The notes beneath the pieces were generated by a model. The model was not told where the DNA came from. It did not search any database and saw only the letters and a program-made list of their open reading frames with translations. A stretch of DNA of 64,000 nucleotides from JBBQYD01 sp942493075. Its GTDB lineage: Bacteria; Verrucomicrobiota; Verrucomicrobiia; Limisphaerales; UBA8199. Below are positions 43,207-52,243 of this stretch, one piece after another. The stretch spans positions 1,550,001-1,614,000 of the forward strand of contig OW818681.1 of NCBI GenBank assembly GCA_942493075.1, given 5' to 3'. Position 1 is the first letter of the stretch. Each line of letters opens with the position of its first letter. Position numbers and translations under genes: made by a program.

Positions 43207-43308
43207 GTGAAAGCCTGGCGCGCCTTCGTGTTCCTGTTGCTGCTCGTTTGGAGCGCCACTGGGCTTTCGGCCAGACCCTCTAAATCGTTATTTGTTTTCC
43301 CCGGTTAG
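43207..43308 (+). pseudogene. Duplicated Rhs leader remnant
   Basis: GTG 43207 to TAG 43308 encodes 33 residues starting VKAWRAFVFLLLLVWSATGLSA, nearly identical to the first residues of the Rhs-core protein at 39901, then diverging and stopping. About 75-110 bases of flanking DNA are also shared. It is either the broken start of a second Rhs gene or the site of a recombination that shuffled Rhs ends. Confidence 0.7.
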
Positions 43309-43407
43309 ACGGCGCTCTTGGCAAGAGCGCCCCACCCTTAAACGAACCGGGCGACCTCGTCTCGATGCCGCCCGGTAAAGTATCACAGAGACTTCAGTTT
43401 TGCCCCC

Positions 43408-43435
43408 GACGCCGCTCTCCGGAGAGAGCGGCGTC
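43408..43435. repeat. 12-bp hairpin, CGGA loop
   Basis: GACGCCGCTCTC / GAGAGCGGCGTC, perfect pairing, 39 bases from the esterase stop on the minus strand; it may end the scpA-esterase operon, though a U-tract is missing. Confidence 0.6.
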
Positions 43436-43473
43436 ACTACTGAAGGTGCTGTGCAGTTGAGGCCTCGGATGCC

Positions 43474-44256
43474 CTACTTCGTGGTCGCAGCGTTTCGCTT
43501 ATGTTCAAGCAGCCATTTGTAGAACTCCGGATTCTTGTACGTTTCCGTCCAGGAATTATGGTCTGCCTCTGGGTAGATCGTGAACTTCATATGATTGATC
43601 CCGACGCGTTTCAGAGCATCGACCATCCGTTGAGATTCAGACAGCGGCACTACATTATCCTTTGCGCCGTGGAACACCCAGATTCCCATGGATTTTACTG
43701 CTTCAGCGTTATTCCGGCCAGCCAGGAGCACAGTGATGAACTGCCCACCGCCGCAAATCGGAGCCATGGCTGCAAACCGTTCGGGTTGCTCCAGTCCAAG
43801 GCTCCAAGTCCCATAGCCGCCCATACTCAGGCCGGTCAAATATACCCGGTTAGTGTCCACCGCGTAACGTCCAGTCACATCATCCAACAATTTGGATAGC
43901 GCATCCGTTGACCAGATTTGGTTTTCCGGACACTGCGGCGAAACAACGATGAATGGGAAGTCAGAGCCGTTTGTAGCGTGCTTCGGCGGACCGTGCACAG
44001 CGACCTTCCAAATGTCTGTCCCGCGTTCGCCAGCGCCGTGGAGAAATAGGATCATCGGCCATTTTTCGCCGGACTTTTCGTCGTAGCCTTTGGGCAGGTA
44101 CAGGAGATAATTCACCTTATAGTCGCGAGTCTCCTTGTATTCGAACGTCTTGGGTTCTTGCATATTGGCGTGAAGTTGAGCGTGTGGTTTGGAAGTGGCA
44201 CAACCGGTGAGCAGCAGTGCCGATATCGCTGCCAAACCGAGCAGATAGGGTCGCAT
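43474..44256 (-). CDS. Lipoprotein esterase of the alpha/beta-hydrolase fold
   Basis: 260 residues from the ATG at 44256. The lipobox is LLLTGCAT (Cys near residue 17). Prolyl-oligopeptidase/feruloyl-esterase-like body: NYLLYLPKGYDE, MILFLHGAGERG (oxyanion loop), nucleophile Ser in YLTGLSMGGYGTW, acid in FHGAKDNVVPL and His in PEADHNSWTE. Probably a periplasmic or outer-membrane carboxylesterase acting on plant or bacterial polysaccharide esters. It lies 13 bases after kdsD, the last gene of the operon. Confidence 0.85.
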   Translation of the reverse strand: MRPYLLGLAAISALLLTGCATSKPHAQLHANMQEPKTFEYKETRDYKVNYLLYLPKGYDEKSGEKWPMILFLHGAGERGTDIWKVAVHGPPKHATNGSDFPFIVVSPQCPENQIWSTDALSKLLDDVTGRYAVDTNRVYLTGLSMGGYGTWSLGLEQPERFAAMAPICGGGQFITVLLAGRNNAEAVKSMGIWVFHGAKDNVVPLSESQRMVDALKRVGINHMKFTIYPEADHNSWTETYKNPEFYKWLLEHKRNAATTK

Positions 44257-44269
44257 AATTCTTGAGGTG

Positions 44270-45253
44270 TTAGGTGAGTTTGAGTTTAGGAAGGTCCTGG
44301 GAGTCCACCAGGCCCACGGGTTCGCGTTTGTCATTCACAACAATGAGATCATCAATATTGCGCTCATTGAAAATCTTGAGCGCATTGATAGCCAGGGCAT
44401 CGTCGCGAATGCAAATGGGATTGCGGGTCATGACCGATTTGAGCGACATGCCCAGCACCTTATCACCTTGGGTCATGTGTCTTCGGAAATCGCCGTCGGT
44501 AAAGACGCCCACAAGTTTGCCGCGTTTATCCACCACGCTGAGGCTGCCCGATTTCGCCTGGGTCATGACCAGCAGCGCATCCCGAATAGTAAGGGCTTCG
44601 CTTGCCATAGCGTTGCGATCTCCCTTGCGCATGATCTCGCCGATTTTGAGGAGCATGGCCCGTCCGATCGCGCCGGAAGGATGGCGCTTTGCGTAATCGG
44701 CTTGTTTGAATCCGCGTGCTTGCAGAACCGCCATTGCCAGGGCATCCCCCATTACCAACATGGCCGTGGTGCTGGAAGTTGGCGCCAGGCTGAAAGGGCA
44801 CGCTTCTTTCGGAATGTGCACGTTGAGCACGACATCGCTGTTCTTGCCCAAAGATGACTTGGGCACGCCAGTCATCGTGATGATCTTTACAGCGAAACGT
44901 TTGACCGCAGGCAGGAGATTGAGGAGTTCGTCAGATTCGCCGGAATAACTCAACGCCAGCACGACGTCGCCGTCATTGAGCACACCTAAATCTCCATGAA
45001 GGGCATCCACGCTGTTCATGACTACACTCGTGGAGCCGGTGCTCGACAGCGTGGCTGCGATTTTCTGGCCTACGTTGCCGGATTTGCCAATGCCGACAAT
45101 AACGATTTTGGAACGCTGACTCAGCGCATCGGCGATCAAATCGACTGCTCGATTGAACGAGCCGTCCAACTGTTTGCGCACCGCTTTGATCGCGGCGATC
45201 TCGATATCAAAAACTTTTTGGGCCTGGAGTATATGATCCACGCCGCACAGCAT
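44270..45253 (-). CDS. kdsD: KpsF/GutQ family arabinose-5-phosphate isomerase
   Basis: 327 residues from the ATG at 45253; a TTG at 45295 would overlap the pheA end. SIS domain: KIVIVGIGKSGNVGQKIAATLSSTG, HGDLGVLNDGDVVLALSYSGESDE, and the TSSTTAMLVMGDALAMAVLQ segment with KRHPSGAIG; then two CBS domains (IMRKGDRNAMASEALTIRDAL, VFTDGDFRRHM, SVMTRNPICIRDDALAINALKIF). It isomerises ribulose-5-phosphate to arabinose-5-phosphate, the first step of Kdo synthesis for lipopolysaccharide. Fourth gene of the scpA operon. Confidence 0.92.
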   Translation of the reverse strand: MLCGVDHILQAQKVFDIEIAAIKAVRKQLDGSFNRAVDLIADALSQRSKIVIVGIGKSGNVGQKIAATLSSTGSTSVVMNSVDALHGDLGVLNDGDVVLALSYSGESDELLNLLPAVKRFAVKIITMTGVPKSSLGKNSDVVLNVHIPKEACPFSLAPTSSTTAMLVMGDALAMAVLQARGFKQADYAKRHPSGAIGRAMLLKIGEIMRKGDRNAMASEALTIRDALLVMTQAKSGSLSVVDKRGKLVGVFTDGDFRRHMTQGDKVLGMSLKSVMTRNPICIRDDALAINALKIFNERNIDDLIVVNDKREPVGLVDSQDLPKLKLT

Positions 45254-45287
45254 GGAACGAAGCTTCGGCCAGTCAAGCCCCGGGTTT

Positions 45288-46349
45288 TTATTCAAGGTTG
45301 GGATACGACCCGAGCACTTTGACGTAACTGCAATGCACGCTGAGAAGCTTCAGCGCGTGGCCGAGCTTCTTTTCTTCCTGGTGGCCATCGACGTCCACAA
45401 AGAAAAAGTACTCCCAGGCTTTGCGCTTGCTGGGACGTGACTCGATCTTGGTCATGTTAATGCGAAAACGGCGGAGCGGCGCCAGGGCTTGGTACAGGGC
45501 GCCTACGCGGTCCACCAGGCTAAACATGACGCTGGTGCGGTCATTGCCTGTTGGAGGTGTGCACTGCTTGCCAAGGACCAGGAAGCGCGTGGCGTTGGCC
45601 AGGTTATCCTGGATATCCATCTCCAACAGTGGCACGCGATACTTCTCGGAAGCGAGGAGACCCGCAATGGCTGCCGAATACTTTTCCTTGGCCGCCAATT
45701 CAGCCGAACGCGCATTCGAGGAAGTCTCGATTACTTCCACCCGGGGGAAGTTGGCCTGCAACCAGCCACGGCACTGGCCAAGGGACTGCGGATGTGCAAA
45801 GAGCTTCTTGATCTCCGATCGCTTATGATTGCTGAGCAGGCAATGCTGAATGGGCATCACGATCTGGGCGACAATCTTAAGATCGCTATCCACGAACATG
45901 TCCAGCGTATGCGTCACCACGCCTTCAGTGGAGTTTTCCACCGGCACCACGCCATAATCGGCGCGGTGTTTGCTGACTTCCGTGAAAACATCCGTGATGG
46001 TCTTTTGCGAGGAGTACTTGAGGCTCGATCCAAACTTTCGAATGGCTGCCTGGTGAGTGAACGTGGCCTCAGGCCCGAGATACGCAATTGTCAGCGATTT
46101 CTCCAGGGAAAGGGCGCTGGACATGATTTCGCGATAAATCGCCTGCAGCGATTCATCGGTGATCGGCCCTTTGTTCATCTTGAACAAGCGCTGGAGCACT
46201 GCCCTCTCGCGGTGCGGCGCGTAAATCTCCTCGCCTTGCTTGAGCTTGATTTCGCCGATGGCCAGGACGTGCTGGGTTCGCTCGTTGAGCAGGCGCACGA
46301 TCTCAGAGTCGAACTGGTCGATTGCTTTGCGATGTTCGGGAATATTCAT
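45288..46349 (-). CDS. pheA: Bifunctional chorismate mutase/prephenate dehydratase
   Basis: 353 residues. An N-terminal AroQ chorismate mutase (RKAIDQFDSEIVRLLNERTQHVLAIGEIK), prephenate dehydratase core from LTIAYLGPEATFTHQAA with VVPVENSTEGVVTHTLD, and a C-terminal ACT domain (SLVDRVGALYQALAPLRRFRINMTKIESRPSKRKAWEY, in pieces). It makes phenylpyruvate for phenylalanine; ESRP is the Phe-binding ACT motif, so feedback inhibition is expected. Its start overlaps the scpB stop by four bases (ATGA). Confidence 0.93.
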   Translation of the reverse strand: MNIPEHRKAIDQFDSEIVRLLNERTQHVLAIGEIKLKQGEEIYAPHRERAVLQRLFKMNKGPITDESLQAIYREIMSSALSLEKSLTIAYLGPEATFTHQAAIRKFGSSLKYSSQKTITDVFTEVSKHRADYGVVPVENSTEGVVTHTLDMFVDSDLKIVAQIVMPIQHCLLSNHKRSEIKKLFAHPQSLGQCRGWLQANFPRVEVIETSSNARSAELAAKEKYSAAIAGLLASEKYRVPLLEMDIQDNLANATRFLVLGKQCTPPTGNDRTSVMFSLVDRVGALYQALAPLRRFRINMTKIESRPSKRKAWEYFFFVDVDGHQEEKKLGHALKLLSVHCSYVKVLGSYPNLE

Positions 46350-47092
46350 GACGCGGGTTCCTCCGGCTTGGGAGGTTCAGATTGAGAACTCGGCTCAGCG
46401 GGTGAGGCAGGCTCGGCACTCGGTTCAGGTGCGGAGGAGGCGTCGGGTGTTTCCGCTGGAGTTTCCAGCAGGGTCAACTGCTCGCCATCAGGATCTACTG
46501 TGGCCAGTGCCTCCGGTTTTTTTACAATAATGCGCCGCAGTTCATCAGCAGCAGGCATGTCCTCCAGGCTGCGCAAACCGAAATACTCCAGAAATAATGG
46601 AGTGGTCCCATACATCATGGGACGTCCAACGACCTCAGCCCGGCCTACCTGTTCGACCAAGCCTCTTTCCAGGAGGGTCTGCATCACACCGTCAACTGCC
46701 ACGCCGCGGACTTGCTCAATCTCAGCCCGAGTCACGGGCTGCCGGTAGGCCAGGATGGCCAACGTCTCCAGAGCGGGTTGTGAGAGGCGCGGGGGACGCG
46801 CTTTATGCCCGACGAGCGCCTTGAGCCATGGGGCATAAGGTGGCTGGGTAACGAACTGCCATGCTCCGGCTACGCAAACTAGCCGGTAGCTGCGCTGTGC
46901 CTGTTCATGGTCTGCCGCCAGTTGCTCGAGGGCAGCGGTTACATCCTCATCCTTCACTTTGCGAAGGCCGTGGACGATCTCATCGCCCTCGGCATGCTCG
47001 GGGGCAGCCGCGAACACATCGCGAAGTTCCTTCACGCTGAGCGGCTTTTGCGCCGAGAACAGGATGGCTTCCAGAATGAATTTCAGTTCCAT
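46346..47092 (-). CDS. scpB: Segregation and condensation protein B
   Basis: 248 residues. Two winged-helix domains: LKFILEAILFSAQKPLSVKELRDVF, then LRLSQPALETLAILAYRQPVTRAEIEQVRGV and the LLERGLVEQVGRAEVVGRPMMYGTTPLFLEYFGL region that identifies ScpB, shown in part. A Glu/Pro/Ser-rich tail of ~50 residues follows. It binds ScpA and SMC in chromosome condensation. The gene lies two bases after scpA. Confidence 0.93.
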   Translation of the reverse strand: MELKFILEAILFSAQKPLSVKELRDVFAAAPEHAEGDEIVHGLRKVKDEDVTAALEQLAADHEQAQRSYRLVCVAGAWQFVTQPPYAPWLKALVGHKARPPRLSQPALETLAILAYRQPVTRAEIEQVRGVAVDGVMQTLLERGLVEQVGRAEVVGRPMMYGTTPLFLEYFGLRSLEDMPAADELRRIIVKKPEALATVDPDGEQLTLLETPAETPDASSAPEPSAEPASPAEPSSQSEPPKPEEPAS

Positions 47093-47094
47093 TG

Positions 47095-47919
47095 CTAAGT
47101 TTGCGTTGGATCGGCTGGCGGGGCAGTTGGCTCAATGGGCGCCGCGGGTTCCGCGGCAGGCGGTTCGTGGTCAATGGGCTCGACAAGGGCCAGGGGCAGG
47201 GCGGCTGGCCGGATCTCAATTTCGCTAAAAGCCTCCTCCTGCACGGCGACAATTTGCTTGAGCCGAATTAACTCCAGCAACGCCAGAAAAGTAACGATCA
47301 CCTCGCTACGGCTGGCGGCCGACGCGAATAACTCCGTGAACCGCAGTTTGCCGGTCTCCCCAATGCTCCTGAGCACGTGCTCGATCTTCTCACTGACCGA
47401 CCATTTGTCCTCAAAAATCTCCCGCGTCTCCGGGCGTTGGTTAAACCGTTTGAGCACCGTGTTAACGGCGTTGACCAGGTCGAAAATGGAAGCGGTCGCC
47501 CGGCTCGGGGCCTCATCAGGAAACTCAGGACGTGGTGCTTGCCGTGGGAAGATGTTTTCCTGCGCTGTTTCTAAAACAGCGAACTGCGCCGCTGCGTCCT
47601 TGAACTTCTTGTACTCGACCAATTGCCGGATCAACTCCCAGCGCGGATCTTCCCCCTCTTCTTCGCTTTCCGGTTGCACCTGCTGATCAACCGGGAGTAG
47701 CTCCCTGCTTTTGATGTACATCAGGGTGGAAGCCATCACGAGGAACTCGCCTGCAACCTCCAGATCAAGGAGACGCATGGTGTCAATGTATTCGATAAAC
47801 TGGGTGGCCAGCTTGGTGAGGTTCACTTGGTAAATATCCACCTCCTCCTTTTTAATCAGATAAAGGAGCAGGTCCAGTGGTCCCTCAAAGACCTCGAATT
47901 TGACTTTATATTCAGCCAT
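47095..47919 (-). CDS. scpA: Segregation and condensation protein A
   Basis: 274 residues from the ATG at 47919 (the frame extends to 47955). KVKFEVFEGPLDLLLYLIKKEEVDIY is the kleisin N-terminus, followed by LEVAGEFLVMASTLMYIKSRELLP, and the C-terminal winged helix with LLELIRLKQIVAVQEEAFSEI. It bridges the SMC heads. A Pro/Ala/Glu tail is present. First gene of the scpA-scpB-pheA-kdsD-esterase operon. Confidence 0.93.
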   Translation of the reverse strand: MAEYKVKFEVFEGPLDLLLYLIKKEEVDIYQVNLTKLATQFIEYIDTMRLLDLEVAGEFLVMASTLMYIKSRELLPVDQQVQPESEEEGEDPRWELIRQLVEYKKFKDAAAQFAVLETAQENIFPRQAPRPEFPDEAPSRATASIFDLVNAVNTVLKRFNQRPETREIFEDKWSVSEKIEHVLRSIGETGKLRFTELFASAASRSEVIVTFLALLELIRLKQIVAVQEEAFSEIEIRPAALPLALVEPIDHEPPAAEPAAPIEPTAPPADPTQT

Positions 47920-48610
47920 GCACCCGGCAGACATGCGTCCACCGGAACGATCCATGTTAGTTCATCCTGCGATGCCTTGGCAATGTTGCACTGGCTGCGT
48001 GGCTGCGGGGCAAATTAGACAAAGTAGAAAAGCCGTCACGGCTCTTTAATTCGAGAGCCGGAGGTTGTCACCCGGATTCATCCCCAGATGGCACAGATGG
48101 AAAAGACGCCAGGATGCAAAGGCGGAAAACCAGATCTGCAGAGACATTCTTCTGATGCCAGGCATTAACCACCTGTCATCGTACCATTGAAATTCTGGCA
48201 CCCCATTGCCGGGGTGCTTCTCCAACCTGCAACTAACCGGAGGTCTCCGCTTCGCTACGACGCTCCGGCTACCTTCTGGCAACCATTCTGGTTGCCGTGA
48301 TGTTGATCCGCTTATCCATCCGGCTCGCGCATCCCGAATGCCACAAAATAAATCTCTCGTTTTTCTGCTGCAATCTTTGCGTTCTCCGCGGCGTTGCGTG
48401 ACATTGTGTCTGTTCCTTGGCGTAACGGTTCTGGGCGATCTCCGGTCTCTGCGTGGATCTGCCTAATCTGTGGATATCCCAGACAGTTGTCCGGCAGTTG
48501 CAGACCATGTTTTCTCCTCCGCGTTCTCCGCAGCTCCGCGTGGACTCTCATCCGAGGTTTGCAATCAATCCGCTTTCATTTTCTCAAGGCTTGGGCAGTA
48601 TCAGGAAATT
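47920..48610. other. Intergenic region with dispersed repeat and small hairpins
   Basis: About 690 bases. 48091-48182 resembles 39516-39600 (AAGACGCCAGGATGCAAAGG..GGAAAACCAGA...TTAACCACC). A hairpin GGCAACCA-TTC-TGGTTGCC lies at 48278-48296. No credible gene; the frame upstream of 48611 is open but carries no recognisable protein. The scpA promoter should lie near its left edge. Confidence 0.6.
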
Positions 48611-49396
48611 ATGACTGACACCAATAACCCATCAAATTGGGACCGGCGTAGTTTTCTCAAGTTTTCAACGGCGAGTCTCGCAGTAGCCGCTGCCTCAGGC
48701 GCGGGCCTGTCGAGCGCGGCTGCCGCCGAATTGCTGCCTGCCAAACGCGGCGGCATGATCAACAAGAAATCCGTGATTCTGTTTCAAGGCGATTCGATCA
48801 CCGATGCCGGGCGCTCCCGGGACAGGGCGGAGGTGCCTAACCTTCAGCCCGGTTTGGGCAATGGTTACGCATGGCTGGCCGCTTCGCAGTTGCTTGTGGA
48901 TTATGCCGGTGCTGGTTTGAAGGTTTTCAACCGCGGTATCAGCGGGAACAAAGTGTTTCAATTGGCCGAACGTTGGGACAAAGAGTGCATCGATATCCAA
49001 CCTGATGTGCTCAGTATCCTTATTGGTGTGAACGACATCTGGCACGCACTCAGTGGAAATTATAACGGCACTGTGGAGATCTACGAGAAAGACTACCGTG
49101 CGCTGTTGGCACGCACCCGCAAGGCGCTTCCTAAAACGAAGATCATCGTTTGCGAGCCGTTCGTCCTGCGATGCGGAGCAGTGACGGATAAGTGGTTTCC
49201 ATCCTTCGATGGGTATCGCGCGGTCGCGGAAAAGCTCGCCAAAGAAGCCAAGGCTTCTTTTGTGCCGTTCCAGGCCATGTTTGACGAAGCTGTCAGATAC
49301 GCTCCCGCTGAGCATTGGGCCGCTGATGGTGTGCATCCTACCCCGGCCGGTGCGGCATTGATGGCTCATTACTGGCTTCGGACCGTGTCCCGGTAA
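48611..49396 (+). CDS. SGNH/GDSL hydrolase with Tat-type leader
   Basis: 261 residues from ATG 48611. The leader WDRRSFLKFSTASLAVAAASG is a twin-arginine signal. Catalytic blocks of SGNH esterases: ILFQGDSITDAGR (block I Ser), FNRGISGNKV (Gly), ILIGVNDIWHAL (Asn) and AADGVHPTPAGAALMA (Asp-x-x-His). It likely deacetylates a sugar or hydrolyses a sugar ester outside the cytoplasm. The next gene follows after 12 bases, so the two form an operon. Confidence 0.9.
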   Translation: MTDTNNPSNWDRRSFLKFSTASLAVAAASGAGLSSAAAAELLPAKRGGMINKKSVILFQGDSITDAGRSRDRAEVPNLQPGLGNGYAWLAASQLLVDYAGAGLKVFNRGISGNKVFQLAERWDKECIDIQPDVLSILIGVNDIWHALSGNYNGTVEIYEKDYRALLARTRKALPKTKIIVCEPFVLRCGAVTDKWFPSFDGYRAVAEKLAKEAKASFVPFQAMFDEAVRYAPAEHWAADGVHPTPAGAALMAHYWLRTVSR

Positions 49397-49408
49397 CCTG
49401 GCATTGCC

Positions 49409-51286
49409 ATGATTAACCCGGTGAACCGCCGGAGGTTCTTACGACAGGCAGCCCTGGGTGGTTTGAGCCTGGGGCTGCCCTGGTTCCTCACCGGTTGCGC
49501 TGGGACAGTCCGACAGCAGGAACAGTCGCAGGTCTCAGTGCGTTCCGCATCGGGCAGCGGATCACCACTGCTCGTTTTGCATGAACCGGTTTCGGCTGAT
49601 GTTGAGCCGCGTGCTCCCGCGTGGATTTATCTTGAGGAGGTTCTTCAACATGCCGGCCTGTTTTACTCCAGGTTGCGAACCTATGACCTTCAAAAGCTCC
49701 ACGGACATGCCGAAGGGGTTCTTCTTCTGGCCGGTAATCTCCGGCTAAGTCCCGACCAACAAAGCTTAATCACAGACTGGGTAACCCAAGGAGGCACAGT
49801 CATTGGCATTGGGGGCACGTCCGGTTTGCACCAGGTCTTTGGCATCAGCAGCGGGCTGCCCCTGGCAGAAGGCTGGATCACGATTACCGCTGCGCAACAC
49901 CCCATAACACGCGGGTTGCGCAGTTCGTTACACGTCTTTGGCGGATTTACTTTAAAGCCTGCCAAGGGTTCTGTGCTGGCTGAGATCCAGGGAGCTAATG
50001 GCCAGCGACGCGGCGCGGCCATTGTGGAGCACGCGATAGGGCGGGGCAGGGCGGTGCTTCTCGGGCCCGACCTGCTGTTCTCGGTGGTGCATATCCAGCA
50101 AGGCATTCCGGTGCTGCAAGACGGGCATCCCGCGCTCGATGGGAGCGCTGAGATTAACGAAGGGACGTTAAAAGCAGAGGATGGTCTCGTGCTCGATTGG
50201 CAGCGTGATCGCACAGCGGTTCCACCCGATAATGGCCGCATATTCCTGGGACCGATAGCGGATGAATTGCGGGAGATTATTCTGCGTTCGATCTTCTATC
50301 TGGCGCACCGGCAGGGGCTCACTTTGCCCATGCTCTGGTATTGGCCGAAGGCGCTCCCGGCGGTGGCCATGATGTCGCACGACACCGATGGGAATGAACC
50401 TGCCAAGGCTGAAGAGTTGCTGGCGGTTCTGAATCGCGCGGAAATCAAGTCCACCTGGTGTTTGCTCTATCCGGGGGGATATCCGGCAGATTTCTATCAG
50501 AAGCTGACCAACCAAGACTTCGAAGTCGCCCTCCATTTTGACGCGCATACCGGTGGCAAACAGACTTCGTGGTCGCGAGAGAATTTTCTCCTGCAACATC
50601 AATGGCTTTTGAAGGAGGCTGGATTGCAGCGGATTCATTCAAACAAGAACCATTATACGCGGTGGGAAGGCCGCTTGGATTTCTTCCGCTGGTGTGAGGA
50701 GGCGGGCATCGAAGCCGACCAGACACGTGGGCCGAGCAAGAAAGGCACGATCGGTTTTCCGTTGGGCGGATCGCACCCCTACATGCCCTTGGACAATGAA
50801 CGCGCGAGTCCCCGCTTTATTGATGTCCTGGAGATCAACCTGCTAACACAGGACCACGTTGTCACGTGTCCACCTGAATACGGTCAGCAACTGACCGACA
50901 CTGTTCTCAGACACCATGGAGTGGCTCACTTCCTGTTTCATCCAGCACACATAACGAAACCTGGAGTTGCGGAAGCGCTGATTGGGCTGACCGAGTATGC
51001 AAAGGCACGTGGGATGGAATGGTGGACCTGCCAAAGAATTAGCGATTGGGAACGTTGTCGTCGCGGGGTGCACGTCAGTTATCCGGAACCGGGCTTACTT
51101 GAATTTCGTAGTGCCCGCACACTCAGCAATGCCACGTTGCTCTTTTTGCGCGCGGGATCGCAGGCAAATCGGCTAGTAGTGGATGGAAAGGCGGTGCCAG
51201 CCAAAACGTTCGAGGCTTATGGCTTCGAGTTCGACTCGGTCACGGTTGAAATAAAAGGCACAGTTCCGGTCGAAGTGCGTGGCTAA
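49409..51286 (+). CDS. Tat/lipoprotein with polysaccharide deacetylase-like domain
   Basis: 625 residues. NRRRFLRQAALGGLSLGLPWFLTGCAG combines a Tat motif with a lipobox (shown in part). An N-terminal ThuA/GATase-like domain (residues ~50-280: GVLLLAGNLRLSPDQQ, GGTVIGIGGTSGLHQVFG) precedes a NodB-like barrel with MMSHDTDGNEPAKAEELLAVL, TWCLLYPGGYPADFY, VALHFDAHTG and HFLFHPAHITKPG. The metal Asp-Asp is written SHDTD. It ends in a small beta domain. With the SGNH esterase it probably removes acyl groups from a glycan. Its stop touches the stop of the convergent regulator. Confidence 0.75.
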   Translation: MINPVNRRRFLRQAALGGLSLGLPWFLTGCAGTVRQQEQSQVSVRSASGSGSPLLVLHEPVSADVEPRAPAWIYLEEVLQHAGLFYSRLRTYDLQKLHGHAEGVLLLAGNLRLSPDQQSLITDWVTQGGTVIGIGGTSGLHQVFGISSGLPLAEGWITITAAQHPITRGLRSSLHVFGGFTLKPAKGSVLAEIQGANGQRRGAAIVEHAIGRGRAVLLGPDLLFSVVHIQQGIPVLQDGHPALDGSAEINEGTLKAEDGLVLDWQRDRTAVPPDNGRIFLGPIADELREIILRSIFYLAHRQGLTLPMLWYWPKALPAVAMMSHDTDGNEPAKAEELLAVLNRAEIKSTWCLLYPGGYPADFYQKLTNQDFEVALHFDAHTGGKQTSWSRENFLLQHQWLLKEAGLQRIHSNKNHYTRWEGRLDFFRWCEEAGIEADQTRGPSKKGTIGFPLGGSHPYMPLDNERASPRFIDVLEINLLTQDHVVTCPPEYGQQLTDTVLRHHGVAHFLFHPAHITKPGVAEALIGLTEYAKARGMEWWTCQRISDWERCRRGVHVSYPEPGLLEFRSARTLSNATLLFLRAGSQANRLVVDGKAVPAKTFEAYGFEFDSVTVEIKGTVPVEVRG

Positions 51287-51739
51287 TCAGGCCAACTCCA
51301 GTTCAGGTTTGGCACACTCCAATCCCCAATACTGGGTGATGGACAGGAATAAGTGCTCCACTGCCCGGTAATTGACGGGCTTCACCATGTAGGCGTTGGC
51401 CCCCAGTTCATACGCGTGGTTTATGTCTGACGGATTGTCGGAGGAAGAGACGATGATCACAGGGATGCGCCGTAGCAACGGGTCCTGCTTGATCCAATCC
51501 AAGACTTCAAAGCCGTCTTTGCGCGGCATCTTGATATCCATAACCATTAATTTTGGCAGGCTATAGGTTTCTCGATCAGAGTATTTCCCTTCTCCACGAA
51601 GGTAGCTGATAGCGTCCTGGCCATCGGTAACCACCTGGAGGGGATTCTGAACGCGAGCCATCTTAAACGCGCGCTTAACGAGGAAAATATCATTGAGATC
51701 GTCCTCAACCAGCAGCACGGTGAACTGTTTGTTGTCCAT
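51287..51739 (-). CDS. Single-domain response regulator (Rcp1-like)
   Basis: 150 residues from the ATG at 51739 (a TTG at 51745 adds two). VLLVEDDLNDIFLVKRAF forms the acidic pocket, D68 in LMVMDIKMPRKDGFEVL is the phosphoacceptor, VIIVSSSDNPSDI carries the Ser/Thr switch, and K in AYMVKPVNY is the conserved lysine. There is no output domain. Orphan, like the regulator at 29923; both have the DDLNDI/DDPNDF motif of Rcp1 regulators. Confidence 0.9.
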   Translation of the reverse strand: MDNKQFTVLLVEDDLNDIFLVKRAFKMARVQNPLQVVTDGQDAISYLRGEGKYSDRETYSLPKLMVMDIKMPRKDGFEVLDWIKQDPLLRRIPVIIVSSSDNPSDINHAYELGANAYMVKPVNYRAVEHLFLSITQYWGLECAKPELELA

Positions 51740-52075
51740 AATCAAAAAGAGACGAGCCTAGTCCGTTGATGGGAATCTAACCGCCTCATAAGAAAATGCC
51801 AGTGACAGATTTCCAGGCTGGCATGGGCCATAGACCGACTGGACAGCATCCGTTTACACCGCTGGGAGAAGCAGAAGAGGCCTGTCGTACGGAGCAGGAG
51901 CGCCGACTGGGGGGGGGCGCGAATTTTCACAACCAGGAAGCGAAGAAAAGACTTCGAGGTGGCTTTTCCGAGTGGGAGCGGCTTCTCGCTGTTGATTTCT
52001 CTGTTTGGCACAAATCTCAGTCAAAATGCTCCGCTACCAGTTGACAGCGAGTCGCTTGCGTTGATTTTGGCGCCG

Positions 52076-52092
52076 AGGTGTCATTGACACCT
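52076..52092. repeat. 17-bp palindrome AGGTGTCA-T-TGACACCT
   Basis: Perfect 8-bp arms with one central base. Related GGTGTCA half-sites follow at 52128-52134 and, inverted, at 52169-52175. A possible operator cluster. Confidence 0.65.
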
Positions 52093-52243
52093 CCAGGGAC
52101 GTGTAAAAACCCCAATAAATACAGGCAGGTGTCAGAGTGTCACATGCCTTATATAATAAGAAGGATAGTGACACCAATTAGAGCCACCGAAGCAAGGGAA
52201 AGGAGCACCCTGCACAGGTTCCGGGTGCCCTTTCCTTGCTGCG

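Larger units (their letters stand above)
42957..43473. other. Intergenic region with duplicated Rhs leader and hairpins
   Basis: About 500 bases. It contains the Rhs leader remnant (43207-43308), preceded by a shared TTCGCTTTTG...TTTTGTCAAGC stretch also seen before 39901; a hairpin GGCGCTCTT-GGC-AAGAGCGCC at 43311-43331; and a perfect 12-bp hairpin GACGCCGCTCTC-CGGA-GAGAGCGGCGTC at 43408-43435. Confidence 0.6.

Noticed and set aside
45489..46385. 298-residue open frame on the + strand
   Set aside because: It lies fully antisense to pheA, whose product is clearly recognisable; the translation has no known motif.
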